Shown: positions 1 to 6,540 of the stretch, one piece after another
Layout: each line of letters starts with the position of its first letter
How positions within the stretch are numbered: the stretch's first letter is position 1
Source: Maribacter sp.
GTDB taxonomy: Bacteria > Bacteroidota > Bacteroidia > Flavobacteriales > Flavobacteriaceae
Assembly: GCA_030730545.1 (NCBI GenBank)
Contig: JANQUX010000122.1
Span: forward strand, 1-8,537
DNA: 8,537 nucleotides
Direction: 5' to 3'
Program-made: the position numbers and the translations under genes
The notes under the pieces: generated by a model
Told to the model about the DNA's origin: nothing
The model's input: only the letters and a program-made list of their open reading frames with translations
Database searches by the model: none

Positions 1-59
1 TACAAATACCAATAAATCTAAAATTTAGGGTATAAAATAACTTATATAGGACTGTAGGC

Positions 60-129
60 GAACTGTTATCTACTCATAAAAAAAGTGAACTAATTCGAAA
101 AATAAATGAACTGTTGTAAAACTCATAAA
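60..129. repeat. Imperfect direct repeat upstream of the ECF sigma gene
   Basis: Two copies of GAACTGTT-N4/5-ACTCATAAA are visible at 60-80 and 108-129, with starts 48 nt apart. The 8-nt and 9-nt blocks are identical in both copies; only the spacer differs (ATCT versus GTAAA). ACTGTT occurs a third time at 216-221, nearer the sigma gene. Two matching blocks with nearly the same spacing are hard to explain by chance even in AT-rich DNA. They could be operator-like sites for the operon that starts at 263, or the trace of a small local duplication. No function can be read from the sequence. Confidence 0.5.
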
Positions 130-262
130 CCTTTAAAAATTTTTAAAATTAAAGAATTTACTTTAGAAATAGTTGAAGGTTTTAATGATAAAAAATCACC
201 AGAATGACCATCACTACTGTTATACAATTGATGAATAAAGATAAAATTTAGACATTAGATTA

Positions 263-826
263 TTGAATACTGACGATATTATTAAAGGTTGTATTAAAAA
301 AAATCGCCAAGCCCAGGAAGAGCTTTATAATTCTTATAAAAAAAAGCTGTATCCTGTTTGCCTAAAATATTGTAGTTCCCATAGTGAAGCAGAAGACCAC
401 CTGCATGATACATTTATTATCATTTTCGATACAATTATAAAATATAAGGGTAAAGGTTCGTTTGAAGGGTGGATGAAGCGAATTGCAATAAATAAGGCAA
501 TTGATAAATACAAAAAAAACAACGTTTATAGTTTAGACGATAATACTGCCAATACTTTAACCGAGGATTATACTCTTGAGGATGAAGATTTACCACCAAC
601 CTTGGAAGCGCTAATTGCCCTTATACAAGAACTGCCAAACCAGTATAGAATTATATTTAACTTATATGAAATTGACGGGTTTTCCCATAAAGAAATTTCA
701 GAGCTGTTAAATATCTCCGAAAGTACTTCAAAATCGAACCTTCACAGGGCAAAAGCCATTTTAAAAAAGAAGATTTTGGCAAAAAAGAACAAAGTGGACT
801 ATAAAACCGACAATTATGGAAGATAA
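263..826 (+). CDS. ECF-type RNA polymerase sigma factor (Das-like)
   Basis: This 187-residue protein has the two-domain layout of extracytoplasmic-function sigma factors. Region 2 lies at about residues 20-86, including AEDHLHDTF and the FEGWMKRIAINKAID segment, which correspond to core-RNAP binding and -10 recognition. Region 4 lies at about 114-170, with the helix-turn-helix FSHKEISELLNIS used for -35 recognition. An acidic linker (about 91-112) joins them. The start is inferred: an in-frame stop lies at 242-244 and no ATG is available before region 2, so TTG at 263 is the best choice. The gene overlaps the next one by 11 nt, indicating a sigma/anti-sigma operon with translational coupling. 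By analogy with this family it should be held inactive by the downstream membrane protein and probably activates its own operon. The family assignment is solid; the regulon is unknown. Confidence 0.92.
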   Translation: MNTDDIIKGCIKKNRQAQEELYNSYKKKLYPVCLKYCSSHSEAEDHLHDTFIIIFDTIIKYKGKGSFEGWMKRIAINKAIDKYKKNNVYSLDDNTANTLTEDYTLEDEDLPPTLEALIALIQELPNQYRIIFNLYEIDGFSHKEISELLNISESTSKSNLHRAKAILKKKILAKKNKVDYKTDNYGR

Positions 827-2234
827 AAAAGACTTCGGAAATATATTCCGAGACCGATTGTCGAACGCTGAAATAGAACCAAATAAAAGTCTTTGGGGTT
901 CCATTGAAAAAACTTTAGGCAAAAAACGAAGGAAACGAATAGGTTTTATATGGTTCTGGAGTGGTTTAGTAGCATTTATTGGGATCCTGTCTGTTTACTC
1001 TATTATTGAACAAAAAGAAAAAAGTGATTATATTAAAAATGAAAAACAGTCTAATACTGAAACTGAAAAGAATAAAGAAATTAACCCAGAAAATAAGAGT
1101 TCCACAAATAAATCATCGTATTATAAATCTCATAAGAATAAAGATAGTAAAACAACAAACTTTTTTAAAGATTCCTTGAATGAAGCTAATTTTCAATCAA
1201 CCAACAATCGCAAAAGCAGCATAAACGAAAACAAAAAAAAAGTATCAATTAGTAGTAAAGGTAATTTTGATTCAAGAGTTACTTCTTTAAAAAATCAGAA
1301 AAATGAAAAGGAAATTACCCCAGTAGTAAAAACTAAAAACAATGCAACAACGAAGAACACTAAATATTCTTCTAAGGAAAATTCTGTACAAGTAAAAAAT
1401 AAAAATCTACCTAATACTATTGCTATAAATAACCGAGACAGCATTGTAAAAAAAGTTTTGCAAGTGAATGATTCTAGCGCAAAAAAAGAATTGCCTAAAA
1501 GAAAAAAGAAAGAAGAGGAAAACGTAAAACCAATTAAAAAGGCATTAAGCGCTGCTCCCTGGATGATTTCTGTACAAGCATCGCCTACTTATTATAACTA
1601 TCTCTTAAAAGGTAACCCATATGAACAAAGTTTGGCTGGTGGTACATTAATAGGAAATATTTCTTACTCTTATGGCGCACTTATAAATATCCCTATTTCG
1701 GATAAAATTACATTTAGATTTGGTTACCGAAAATCTAATTTTTCGTTTAAAATTGAAAACGCCCTCAATGAGCTTTCCAATGAAAGAACTTTTAATTTGC
1801 TAACCGACAAAGCAATTGAAAGAAATGGATTACCTGTGCCAAATGTCATTCTCAATAAAATATACGACGGAGAAATGTTTGACATAGAACAGAAAATGGA
1901 GTATCACGAAATTCCTTTAGAATTAAACTATACATTGAATAAAAATAAAGTTACAATTGATGCTATTACTGGTATTGGTCTTATGATACTAGGTGATAAC
2001 GCAGTCCACATTAAAAACGAAGCGGGAATAGCCGAAATTGGTACAATTAAGTATTTGAAAAAAGCTACAATTACACCTATCATAGGAATAGGTATTCGTT
2101 ATGCTTTAACCGAAAAAATACGGTTAGACGTAGAGCCTATTTTGCAATATCAAATAGATACATTCGAAAAAGAATTCCGTAATCAACATCCTTTTATCTT
2201 TAGACTTCAAACAGGAATTACTTTAAAATTATAA
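816..2234 (+). CDS. Dual membrane-spanning anti-sigma factor-like protein with C-terminal outer-membrane beta-barrel
   Basis: The 472-residue protein reads as four parts. Residues 1-41 are a cytoplasmic segment with the FRDRLSNAEIEP...LWGSIEKTL pattern typical of Bacteroidota anti-sigma N-termini, ending in the basic KKRRKR. Residues 43-64 form one transmembrane helix, with the basic flank placing the N-terminus in the cytoplasm. Residues 65-247 are a low-complexity linker dominated by K, N and S. Residues 248-472 look like a small beta-barrel (OMP_b-brl-like) with about eight amphipathic strands, from PWMISVQASPTYY to the C-terminal FRLQTGITLKL. There is no signal peptide. ATG at 816 lies inside the end of the ECF sigma gene, so the two should be co-translated. 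The layout matches the Dma anti-sigma factors described in Bacteroides thetaiotaomicron: sigma capture in the cytoplasm, an envelope-sensing barrel in the outer membrane, and a disordered tether between them. Routine annotation would probably say only 'outer membrane beta-barrel protein'. Anti-sigma activity is inferred from position and architecture. Confidence 0.8.
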   Translation: MEDKKDFGNIFRDRLSNAEIEPNKSLWGSIEKTLGKKRRKRIGFIWFWSGLVAFIGILSVYSIIEQKEKSDYIKNEKQSNTETEKNKEINPENKSSTNKSSYYKSHKNKDSKTTNFFKDSLNEANFQSTNNRKSSINENKKKVSISSKGNFDSRVTSLKNQKNEKEITPVVKTKNNATTKNTKYSSKENSVQVKNKNLPNTIAINNRDSIVKKVLQVNDSSAKKELPKRKKKEEENVKPIKKALSAAPWMISVQASPTYYNYLLKGNPYEQSLAGGTLIGNISYSYGALINIPISDKITFRFGYRKSNFSFKIENALNELSNERTFNLLTDKAIERNGLPVPNVILNKIYDGEMFDIEQKMEYHEIPLELNYTLNKNKVTIDAITGIGLMILGDNAVHIKNEAGIAEIGTIKYLKKATITPIIGIGIRYALTEKIRLDVEPILQYQIDTFEKEFRNQHPFIFRLQTGITLKL

Positions 2235-2291
2235 AGCAAATACCCAGTAAAACATGTATTTCATCTAAAATTCACTATTTTATTTACCCAA

Positions 2292-2322
2292 TTGTAACAT
2301 TCGGAAGATTTTTACGTATAAG
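2292..2322 (+). promoter_or_regulatory. rpoD: Possible rpoD promoter
   Basis: A TTG at 2292-2294 is followed after 18 nt by TACGTATAAG (2313-2322). This loosely resembles the Bacteroidota primary-sigma promoter (TTTG, about 19 nt, TAnnTTTG). The -7 match is only partial. It would give an untranslated leader of roughly 30 nt before the ATG at 2361. Two TATGCA hexamers (2325-2330 and 2334-2339) lie just downstream. The call rests mainly on position, in the 126-nt gap between the anti-sigma-like gene and rpoD. Confidence 0.3.
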
Positions 2323-2360
2323 TATATGCAGTCTATGCAAACTGAACTTAATTTATTTTA

Positions 2361-3224
2361 ATGAGACAGCTTAAGATTACAAAACAGGTTACCAATAGGG
2401 AAACCGCATCTTTGGACAAGTACTTACAAGAAATTGGAAAAGTTGACTTGATTACCGCTGATGAAGAAGTAGAGTTGGCACAACGTATCAAGGCAGGCGA
2501 TCAACTCGCTCTTGAAAAACTTACCAAAGCCAACCTCAGATTCGTGGTATCAGTTGCAAAGCAGTACCAAAACCAAGGGCTTACTTTACCAGATTTAATT
2601 AACGAGGGTAACCTTGGCCTAATTAAAGCTGCACAGCGTTTTGACGAAACGCGGGGATTTAAATTTATCTCCTACGCCGTATGGTGGATCCGTCAATCTA
2701 TATTACAAGCTTTGGCAGAACAATCTCGTATCGTTCGTTTGCCATTGAACAAAATTGGTTCTATCAACAAAATCAACAAGACTTTTGCTTTCTTAGAGCA
2801 AGCGCATGAAAGAATGCCTTCTCCTGAAGAAATTGCGAAAGAATTGGATATGACTGTTGATGACGTAAAACAATCATTGAAAAACTCAGGTAGACACGTA
2901 TCTATGGATGCTCCTCTAATTGATGGTGAAGATTCTAACCTTTATGATGTACTTCGTAGTGGTGAGTCTCCTAACCCAGATAGAGAATTATTACATGAGT
3001 CTCTTCGTACAGAAATTGAGCGTGCTTTAGAAACATTAACGCCTCGTGAGGCAGATGTAATTCGCTTATACTTTGGTCTTGCAGGTCAACATTCTATGAC
3101 CTTAGAAGAAATTGGTGAAACTTTTGATCTTACAAGAGAAAGAGTTCGTCAAATTAAAGAAAAAGCTATTAGACGTTTAAAGCATACTTCTAGAAGTAAA
3201 ATATTAAAAACGTATTTGGGTTAA
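2361..3224 (+). CDS. rpoD: Primary (housekeeping) RNA polymerase sigma factor RpoD/SigA
   Basis: This 287-residue protein is the short, region-1.1-less group 1 sigma factor characteristic of Bacteroidota. It directs core RNA polymerase to housekeeping promoters. Region 1.2 is near residues 16-46 ([17 protein letters not shown]...EEVELAQRI). Region 2 is near 53-125, with [29 protein letters not shown] and the -10-reading [15 protein letters not shown]. Region 3 follows, with [10 protein letters not shown] and [11 protein letters not shown]. Region 4 is near 218-280, with [19 protein letters not shown] and the helix-turn-helix [23 protein letters not shown]. The length is normal and no key element is missing. 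ATG at 2361 gives the usual MRQLKITKQ start. It is separated from the ECF operon by 126 nt and followed by an intrinsic terminator, so it is probably transcribed alone. Its codon use looks less A-rich than that of the preceding gene, as expected for a conserved gene. Confidence 0.98.
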   Translation: MRQLKITKQVTNRETASLDKYLQEIGKVDLITADEEVELAQRIKAGDQLALEKLTKANLRFVVSVAKQYQNQGLTLPDLINEGNLGLIKAAQRFDETRGFKFISYAVWWIRQSILQALAEQSRIVRLPLNKIGSINKINKTFAFLEQAHERMPSPEEIAKELDMTVDDVKQSLKNSGRHVSMDAPLIDGEDSNLYDVLRSGESPNPDRELLHESLRTEIERALETLTPREADVIRLYFGLAGQHSMTLEEIGETFDLTRERVRQIKEKAIRRLKHTSRSKILKTYLG

Positions 3225-3314
3225 AAAACTTAAGCGTTCAAGCTATAAAAATTGCACGTTAAATATTCCTTAAATTGGCAATATTGGCATATTAGTTGTA
3301 ATTTTAACGGTAAC

Positions 3315-3342
3315 AACAGTTTATCATGACTGTTCGTTTTTT
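3315..3342 (+). terminator. Weak hairpin with T-run after rpoD
   Basis: AACAGT (3315-3320) can pair with ACTGTT (3329-3334) across an 8-nt loop. Two bases separate the stem from six Ts (3337-3342). The 6-bp stem is weak and the T-run is not immediately adjacent, so on its own this is a marginal terminator. It sits 12 nt before a much stronger one and may be an accessory hairpin of the same 3' region. Confidence 0.3.
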
Positions 3343-3353
3343 GATTGATGAAT

Positions 3354-3382
3354 AAACTCCGGCTGATTACCGGAGTTTTTTC
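3354..3382 (+). terminator. Rho-independent terminator downstream of rpoD
   Basis: AAACTCCGG (3354-3362) pairs perfectly with CCGGAGTTT (3370-3378) across the 7-nt loop CTGATTA. The end of the stem runs into six consecutive Ts (3376-3381). This is a textbook intrinsic terminator and the strongest hairpin seen in the window. It separates rpoD from the pullulanase gene. Confidence 0.88.
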
Positions 3383-3457
3383 ATTTATAATAATTTGCAA
3401 TGCAATTTAAAAAGCTAAGTATCTGAATACTGATATATACACTAAAAAATCTTTCCT

Positions 3458-3465
3458 TATCTTAG
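3458..3465 (+). promoter_or_regulatory. Possible -7 element of the pullulanase promoter
   Basis: TATCTTAG fits the Bacteroidota -7 consensus TAnnTTTG at five of six defined positions and lies 18 nt before the ATG at 3484. No matching -33 TTTG was found at the expected distance, so this is a tentative call. A promoter is expected here because a terminator precedes the gene. Confidence 0.25.
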
Positions 3466-3483
3466 AGTATCAACATTAACCTA

Positions 3484-5466
3484 ATGAAACACACAGTACT
3501 AATTCTATTGAGTTTCGCGCTGTTCAACTCCTGTAATACCAAAAAGACTATTACTGATTTCAATACATACCCTACCCCTGTAAACGAAAATCTTTGGATA
3601 CAATACACCAAAGATGCTACGCTCTTTAAACTTTGGTCTCCAAAAGCTGAAGAAGTAATTTTAAGACTCTATAAAGACGGACAAAACTCTACTGTCTTTT
3701 CATACTATAACCTAACAAAAGAGCATCAAGGTATTTGGCAAACAAAAGTTAATGGTGATTTAAACGGTATGTATTACACCTATCAAGTTAAAATTAATGA
3801 TTCGTGGCTAGATGAAACTCCGGGAATTTACGCCAAAGCTGTTGGTGTAAATGGAAATAGAGCAATGGTCTTAGATATGGAAACTACTAACCCAAAAGGT
3901 TGGGAAAAAGACACTTCCCCTACTCTTAATAAATATAATGAAGCTATAATTTATGAATTACATGTTCGTGACATGACAATTCATTCGCAGTCTGGCTCAT
4001 CATTACCAGGTACATATTTAGGGTTGGTAGAAGCTGATACTAAAGGTCCAAATGGAGTTGCTACTGGTATTGATCATTTAAAAGAACTGGGTATTACCCA
4101 TGTGCATCTTTTACCGACTTTAGACCACTACTCCATTGACGAAACCAATTTAGACACTCCACAATTTAATTGGGGTTACGACCCTAACAACTACAATGCT
4201 CCTGAAGGTTCTTTTTCTACCGATCCCTTTAATGCCGAAGTGCGCATTAAAGAGTTTAAGCAAATGGTAAAGAATTTTCATGATAATGGTATTGGGGTTA
4301 TTTTAGATGTCGCATATAACCATACTGGTAAAACAGAAGAATCTAATTTTAATCAAGAAGTACCTGGTTATTACTATCGCCATTGGGAAGATGGTTCTTA
4401 TTCAGATGCTGCTGCCTGTGGTAACGAAACGGCATCAGAGCGTGCTATGATGCAGAAATTCATCATAGAATCTGTCTTACATTGGACGAAAGAATATCAT
4501 ATTGACGGATTCCGGTTCGACCTCATGGGTATTCATGACATTGAAACCATGAATAAAATTGGCGAAGCTGTTTTAGAAATAAATCCTGATGCACTTTTAT
4601 ATGGCGAAGGATGGACTGCTTCAGATTCTCCGCTACCTGAAGAAAAACGAGCCCTTAAAAAACACATGCAGCAACTTCCTAAATTTGCAGCTTTTAATGA
4701 TGACTTACGTGATGGGTTAAAAGGTTCAGTTTTCGAAGATGAAAGTTTAGGTTTTGTTAGTGGCGCTAAGAATACACAGGAATCTATTAAATTCGGAATC
4801 GTAGGCGCTATTCAACATCCTCAAATTGATTATGAAGAGGTAAATTACTCTAATGCTCCTTGGACCTTAGAACCATGGCAATCTATAAACTATGTTTCTT
4901 GCCACGACAATCATACCTTATTCGACAAACTTAAAATTTCAAAACCAGATGCAACATTAAATGAATTAATTGCTATGGATAAATTGGCGAATGCCATTGT
5001 ACTTACATCACAAGGAACCCCGTTTCTTCATGCTGGATCAGAAATGCTTCGCACCAAAAACGGAGAACATAATTCCTACAACCTACCTGATAGCATTAAT
5101 CAAATAAACTGGAATTGGAAGAATGACAACAAAGAAGTATTCGACTACTATAAAAATCTAATAAAGCTGAGAAAAGAACATCCCGCTTTTTATATGGCTA
5201 CCTCTAATCAAGTAAGAGAACATTTAAAATTCCAAACAGCTAATAATAATCTTGTTTCCTTTACACTAGAAGGCAATGCAAACGATGATAATTGGAAAAA
5301 CATTTTAATGATTTACAACGCATCAAACGAAAAATTAAATTATAAAATAGATGGGGTTTGGCAAAAAGCTGTTTCTGGTAGTACCTTTGACTTTCAAGGT
5401 CTACAAATATTGAAAGACAGTATTGAAGTACCTGCTTTATCGATGTATATAGCCTTTCAGAATTAA
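3484..5466 (+). CDS. pulA: Type I pullulanase (GH13), lipoprotein
   Basis: This 660-residue enzyme should hydrolyse alpha-1,6 branch links in pullulan, glycogen or starch dextrins. [17 protein letters not shown] is a lipoprotein signal with the lipidated residue at Cys17, so the protein should be membrane-anchored and exported, possibly on the cell surface. A CBM48-like domain (about 35-135, [16 protein letters not shown]) precedes the GH13 barrel. The type I pullulanase signature appears as FNWGYDP (228-234). The GH13 motifs are intact: DVAYNHTG (275-282), GFRFDLMG with nucleophile Asp346, YGEGW with acid/base Glu375, and VSCHDNH with Asp475. A beta-sandwich C-domain ends the protein. No SusC/SusD, transporter or other amylase lies beside it here, so it is not visibly part of a polysaccharide utilisation locus. 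The gene begins after a terminator and ends 29 nt before the next gene. Catalytic class is certain; natural substrate and exact location are inferred. Confidence 0.95.
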   Translation: MKHTVLILLSFALFNSCNTKKTITDFNTYPTPVNENLWIQYTKDATLFKLWSPKAEEVILRLYKDGQNSTVFSYYNLTKEHQGIWQTKVNGDLNGMYYTYQVKINDSWLDETPGIYAKAVGVNGNRAMVLDMETTNPKGWEKDTSPTLNKYNEAIIYELHVRDMTIHSQSGSSLPGTYLGLVEADTKGPNGVATGIDHLKELGITHVHLLPTLDHYSIDETNLDTPQFNWGYDPNNYNAPEGSFSTDPFNAEVRIKEFKQMVKNFHDNGIGVILDVAYNHTGKTEESNFNQEVPGYYYRHWEDGSYSDAAACGNETASERAMMQKFIIESVLHWTKEYHIDGFRFDLMGIHDIETMNKIGEAVLEINPDALLYGEGWTASDSPLPEEKRALKKHMQQLPKFAAFNDDLRDGLKGSVFEDESLGFVSGAKNTQESIKFGIVGAIQHPQIDYEEVNYSNAPWTLEPWQSINYVSCHDNHTLFDKLKISKPDATLNELIAMDKLANAIVLTSQGTPFLHAGSEMLRTKNGEHNSYNLPDSINQINWNWKNDNKEVFDYYKNLIKLRKEHPAFYMATSNQVREHLKFQTANNNLVSFTLEGNANDDNWKNILMIYNASNEKLNYKIDGVWQKAVSGSTFDFQGLQILKDSIEVPALSMYIAFQN

Positions 5467-5495
5467 TTGTAATTTTATCAAATTCGTATAAATTC

Positions 5496-5720
5496 ATGAG
5501 TTCAGATTCTCAACCTAATAACCCGCTTCATGGTATTAAGCTAGCGACCATACTTGAAGAACTTACAGAAAAATATTCTTGGGAAGATTTGGCTGGTCAG
5601 ATAGATATTAATTGCTTTAAAAGTAATCCGTCTATAAAATCGAGTTTAAATTTTTTACGTAGAACTCCGTGGGCTCGTGAAAAAGTTGAGCATTTATACT
5701 TACAATCCTTCAAAAAATAA
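5496..5720 (+). CDS. VF530-family small DNA-binding protein (DUF2132)
   Basis: This is a complete 74-residue cytoplasmic protein of the VF530 family, named after a Vibrio fischeri protein with DNA-binding ability. The family hallmarks are present: [16 protein letters not shown] near the N-terminus, [15 protein letters not shown] in the middle, and [22 protein letters not shown] in the second half, ending LYLQSF. It is mostly helical and basic at its C-terminal half, as expected for nucleic-acid contact. The stop codon shares one base with the start of trmL (TAATG), so the two are probably translationally coupled. It lies 29 nt after the pullulanase gene and may share its transcript. The family's physiological role is not established; the link to an RNA-modifying neighbour is suggestive only. 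Confidence 0.93.
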   Translation: MSSDSQPNNPLHGIKLATILEELTEKYSWEDLAGQIDINCFKSNPSIKSSLNFLRRTPWAREKVEHLYLQSFKK

Positions 5721-6178
5721 TGAGCCTTAATATCGTACTCATAGAACCAGAAATACCTAATAATACAGGTAACATTGGCAGATTAGCCCTAGGCACTGGA
5801 TCTACATTACATTTGGTGAAACCATTCGGATTTGAACTTACCGATAAGCGACTAAAAAGAGCAGGTTTAGACTATTGGCAACACCTCAATGTTATTATAT
5901 ACGAAAATGTCGATGAATTCTTTGAGCAACATAAGGACAAAAAAATGATATTCTTTTCTGCCACTGCTAGCAAAAATCATTGGGATATTAATTTTGAAAA
6001 TGATATGTTTCTCGTTTTCGGCAAAGAATCTGTTGGCTTACCAAAAGAATTATTAAAGAAAAACATCGAAAATACTGCCAAAATCCCACTTTACAGCGAA
6101 CACATTAGAAGTTTAAATTTAGCCAATGCTGTTGCCATTACTATCTACGAAGGTTTACGGCAAATTAACCTGAAATAA
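5720..6178 (+). CDS. trmL: tRNA (cytidine(34)-2'-O)-methyltransferase, SPOUT family
   Basis: This 152-residue protein matches the compact, single-domain TrmL (YibK) type of SPOUT methyltransferase. The family 2'-O-methylates the wobble nucleotide 34 of certain leucine tRNAs using S-adenosylmethionine, acting as a dimer. Visible motifs are the N-terminal EPEIPNNTGNIGRLA (about 9-23), KPFGFELTDKRLKRAGLDYW (34-53), and the knotted cofactor site with FGKESVGLP (100-108) and IPLYSEHIRSLNLANAVAI (122-140). The length is close to the usual 150-160 residues and nothing is missing. ATG at 5720 overlaps the stop of the upstream VF530 gene by one base. No clear intrinsic terminator follows. Assignment to TrmL rather than a general TrmH/SpoU protein rests on the short length and the LDYW segment. 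Confidence 0.95.
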   Translation: MSLNIVLIEPEIPNNTGNIGRLALGTGSTLHLVKPFGFELTDKRLKRAGLDYWQHLNVIIYENVDEFFEQHKDKKMIFFSATASKNHWDINFENDMFLVFGKESVGLPKELLKKNIENTAKIPLYSEHIRSLNLANAVAITIYEGLRQINLK

Positions 6179-6540
6179 CTACTTTCTTTTGATAACTGAA
6201 ATCGTAAACATTCTTAAAAAATTTTAACTAATTTATCGGTAGTATAATTTAAGTTGTACTATTTACCTTTCCTAAATAAAAAAGTTCATCTAGTTATCCA
6301 ACTAAACGCCATCGCTTTCCAAATTACAAATAACAGCGCTTCCTACTATCTATATCGTAAAATTTCATGGCGATATTGTCAATTCTACATTCACGCACCC
6401 ATACTTTATTTAACTCAAAATTTAGGTTCACTTTACTTACCGTTAAAATTTGAAAATCATTTAATTGTAGCGGAATAATTGATTATTTTCAAAGTGAAAT
6501 TCTTTTATTTCATCAATTGAACCAACCTAATTTCCACCGT
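6179..6540. other. 362-nt intergenic region without a convincing gene
   Basis: The stretch between trmL and the Asp-box gene is AT-rich on both strands. The one open frame of any length (6254-6478) starts with TTG and shows no domain, signal or membrane pattern I recognise, so it is not called. The reverse strand shows no better candidate. What can be seen is a 9-bp inverted repeat at 6449-6493, and a 14-base string (6437-6450) that is the exact reverse complement of 3300-3313, downstream of rpoD. A promoter for the following gene must lie here or further upstream, but no good match to the Bacteroidota consensus was found. Confidence 0.6.
6449..6493. repeat. AT-rich inverted repeat before the Asp-box gene
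   Basis: TTTGAAAAT (6449-6457) is the exact reverse complement of ATTTTCAAA (6485-6493). The intervening 27 nt can partly pair through AATT-type blocks. The second arm ends 47 nt before the ATG at 6541, so it could be a regulator site or leader hairpin. The arms are nearly pure A/T, so chance occurrence is a real possibility. Confidence 0.3.

Noticed and set aside
132..147. Perfect 16-bp palindrome TTTAAAAATTTTTAAA
   Set aside because: It is A/T only and in AT-rich DNA, with no T-run context or paired site, so it is not evidence for a regulatory element.
204..251. 15-codon frame starting ATGA at the end of the 106-207 small frame
   Set aside because: It is too short and without any supporting feature; the ATGA overlap alone is not evidence of a gene.
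334..522. Minus-strand frame opposite the ECF sigma gene
   Set aside because: It lies antisense to a clear sigma factor and has no features of its own. The same applies to the minus-strand frames at 5261-5497 and 7618-7905.
979..1179. 66-codon + strand frame inside the anti-sigma-like gene
   Set aside because: It is out of frame with a well-supported gene and consists of K/I-rich sequence produced by the A-rich linker.
6254..6478. 74-codon open frame on the + strand between trmL and the Asp-box gene
   Set aside because: It has a TTG start, no recognisable domain, signal or membrane segment, and composition like the surrounding non-coding DNA. It is most likely a chance open frame.
6517..6540. 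Upstream TTG start for the Asp-box protein
   Set aside because: It adds eight polar residues before a well-formed signal peptide. ATG at 6541 gives a normal secretion signal.
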